Shown: positions 14,401 through 14,978 of the stretch, in pieces
Numbering within the stretch: position 1 is the first letter of the stretch
How the letters are laid out: each line of letters starts with the position of its first letter
Translations under genes and position numbers: made by a program
NCBI GenBank assembly: GCA_023460055.1
Contig: JAEWRJ010000130.1
Coordinates: 1-14,978 of the forward strand
Source: Bacillota bacterium
Lineage (GTDB): Bacteria; Bacillota; Clostridia; Christensenellales; Aristaeellaceae
Length of the DNA: 14,978 nucleotides
Direction of reading: 5' to 3'
Notes under the pieces: generated by a model
Told to the model about the DNA's origin: nothing
Seen by the model: only the letters and a program-made list of their open reading frames with translations
Database searches by the model: none

Positions 14401-14978
14401 GAAGCCACCCTGCCCGAAGGCTATCTCTTCGCCCGCGTCATTGATAGCGATAACGCAAGGTTCAGCCGCATCACTGCGGATGGCGGGGAAATCCAAGGCA
14501 CTCGCGGGCTGTCGGCTCCCTTTACACTGAATATGGCTGAAAACCTGGCCGATCAGGATATCGGCATGGGAGCCCCGGCTCAGATCGGCGACTACGCCTG
14601 GCTGGATCTGGACCGCGACGGCATGCAGGACGCAGGCGAACCCGGCGTGCCCGGCCTGGATATCAGCCTTAACCAATACGGCCAGGAAGTCGCCCGCACG
14701 CAAACGGATGCCTATGGACGTTATGCCATCAGAAACATATATCCCGGTCTATACACCCTGGTGATCACGCTGCCACCCGAGCTGGCCGCTACGATCCGGC
14801 AAAATGAGTTCCCGCTGGTGGCAAGCATCCTGCCGGAAGATGACGGCACAGAACTGACGATAGAAAATATGGTGATTTCAGGCGGAGGCCGCAATCTGAA
14901 TGTGGACTTCGGGCTGGTCGAGCGTCAGGAGGGCATTCGCCCTGCTTCCATGCAAAACCCGCCCCGGAAGGATTGGAC
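11455..14978 (+). CDS. Large secreted SdrD B-like repeat protein, 3' end outside the window
   Basis: From the ATG at 11455 (GGAGG five bases upstream) the frame stays open to the window end, giving at least 1174 residues. Residues 1-26 form a signal peptide: NYRR, a hydrophobic stretch, and cleavage probably after TLA (26/27). About ten modules follow, starting near residues 32, 145, 265, 375, 488, 604, 712, 822, 928 and 1042, a spacing of 106-120. Each has an SdrD B/Cna B-like beta-sandwich with a calcium-type loop (D-x-N-x-N-G-x-x-D-x-G-E), a D-x-G-x-Y/F turn, PG-x-Y-x-L and LPEG-x-x-F. The tenth, IGDYAWLDLDRDGMQDAGEPG, is near the SdrD B consensus. Such proteins form rigid surface stalks or adhesins. 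No cell-wall anchor is seen yet. After the tenth module the sequence turns towards a Pro/Arg-rich stretch (1163-1172), perhaps a linker. Confidence 0.9.
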   Translation, partial: MLNYRRLAVILMLLMVLVSAMVPTLASDAGAGFITGTVYFDRNVNGQMDAGENGLSGAELTLLRGEREIQSLRTNADGSYSFNSLPDDLYVIRARLPEDYIPTSYLAGGSELIPSGGRTSQTIPLQISAGSSLNVNLGAMSQKNGSFVRAIAFGDDNLNGGRFSNEPLLRGVQVELLININDQYYAAASGETDREGQVTLPRVAPGTYVLGAVMPEGYIIGPLGSKTNLFYNTILPSEGSYGRSRPFSLPESGSLGLGIGGALTGSGKVTVWDDLNFNGIREADEPGLAGVSVSLKHQTMGVDRSLLSSEDGSVIFPLLQPGDYTLSASLGNDRMFTVSGGSSIFSSDDSRSESRTVSVAAQKENDFGLIGTITNTSLSIHAFHDGNVNGVADADEPVFAGAQLTVYQDGREFFSAQSDTQGLAGVPLLRAGEYELKLSLPDGQIFSIDGGLSGNRFFSDTAASELTIPYTVTPGQDNVVSAGVTLPGMIAGTLFVDTNSNGIWDAGEEMMPGFTVQAIDSLGQVAAQTLTGDDGTFQTPGVIPGTYSLRTLLQSPFIFSAEPTAEAEHRNRFTSQTPEYGQTEPFSVAPGQMVNRVDGAIFRSAVIEGNVLLGDESDGFTGMLGGLPGVFIELLDEDGNPVSDYTVATTNDQGHYLLKGALPALYSLRYTLPEGAAFSRPLSDERSFTSSQFNVGAGATLDAQPLYAVKTGSYSGRVYIDRNINGQYDEGDEPVSGQIIRMESAIPANTRESVSAEDGLYQLAGLRPGSYSLLVTLPEGMIFSYDEQSPFDPAISGSSNADVAIAMGETAQGKQIAALPAHKLTGKVYYDNNLDSAAQKDEPGLAAGEVRLRHELTRVEFKTMTDDSGRFELNPLFPGDYTLSIQLPADHILYAPAGTQTGGVWESKLTFSPEETESGISLGLVQYGSIEGSLFNLDGSQGSVSGVPVRLLNAKGEGVAETVTGETGSYRFERLYPGEYRMEATLPEGYLFARVIDSDNARFSRITADGGEIQGTRGLSAPFTLNMAENLADQDIGMGAPAQIGDYAWLDLDRDGMQDAGEPGVPGLDISLNQYGQEVARTQTDAYGRYAIRNIYPGLYTLVITLPPELAATIRQNEFPLVASILPEDDGTELTIENMVISGGGRNLNVDFGLVERQEGIRPASMQNPPRKDW
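11548..14800 (+). repeat. Ten tandem diverged protein modules, period about 112 residues
   Basis: The modules lie at nucleotides about 11548, 11887, 12247, 12577, 12916, 13264, 13588, 13918, 14236 and 14578. Modules 1 and 7 have nearly the same loop (DRNVNGQMDAGE against DRNINGQYDEGD). The calcium-type loop is intact in 1, 5, 7 and 10, nearly so in 3 and 4, altered in 2 and 8, and absent in 6 and 9. The modules have diverged too far to be recent DNA-level duplications. Confidence 0.8.

Noticed and set aside
12714..14703. Minus-strand frames of 74-149 codons inside the repeat-protein gene
   Set aside because: They are antisense to a continuous frame with a signal peptide and clear repeated domain motifs, and none resembles a known protein.
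1..14978. CRISPR array, tRNA, insertion sequence or prophage remains
   Set aside because: No short regularly spaced identical repeats, cloverleaf-like sequence, transposase motifs or terminal inverted repeats were seen on either strand.

Overview
The window looks like a piece of a GC-rich Clostridia (Bacillota) chromosome. The strongest marker is a SCIFF peptide with its radical SAM maturase, a pair found almost throughout Clostridia. Strong AGGAGG-type ribosome binding sites, many GTG/TTG starts and a tagaturonate epimerase-type uronate gene agree with this. No rRNA, tRNA, transposase, phage gene or CRISPR array was seen.

Layout. 1-249 (+) is the C-terminal end of a protein resembling coenzyme F420-0:L-glutamate ligase (CofE-like), closed by a strong terminator. 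307-10687 is then entirely on the minus strand, in several transcription units. Reading with transcription from the right: tadA (tRNA adenosine deaminase) alone; a four-gene run of SCIFF precursor, SCIFF maturase, dihydrolipoyl dehydrogenase and lipoate-protein ligase; uxaC-uxaE (uronate isomerase and tagaturonate epimerase) behind their own promoter and before a clear terminator; two half-size chromate-type transporters overlapping a hypoxanthine/deoxyinosine-DNA glycosylase gene; and a diacylglycerol-kinase-type lipid kinase with its own promoter. On the plus strand, a nitroreductase gene is divergent from tadA. After it comes a very long reading frame, open to the window end (at least 1174 codons), for a secreted protein made of about ten SdrD B-like modules.

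How the genes work together. UxaC and UxaE give a short route that turns D-galacturonate into D-fructuronate by isomerisation and epimerisation without a redox step. The two CHR proteins are probably the two halves of one transporter. The SCIFF unit makes a thioether-bridged Cys-rich peptide (ranthipeptide). Its unusual feature is co-transcription with two lipoate/dithiol redox genes and a strong hairpin between precursor and maturase. The repeat protein is probably a cell-surface stalk or adhesin; its anchor would lie beyond the window.

The most interesting parts are the SCIFF-lipoate unit with its non-canonical precursor, the strand-specific 16-bp hairpin between precursor and maturase, the roughly 112-residue modular surface protein with several decayed calcium loops, and a two-turn direct repeat upstream of the uxaCE promoter.
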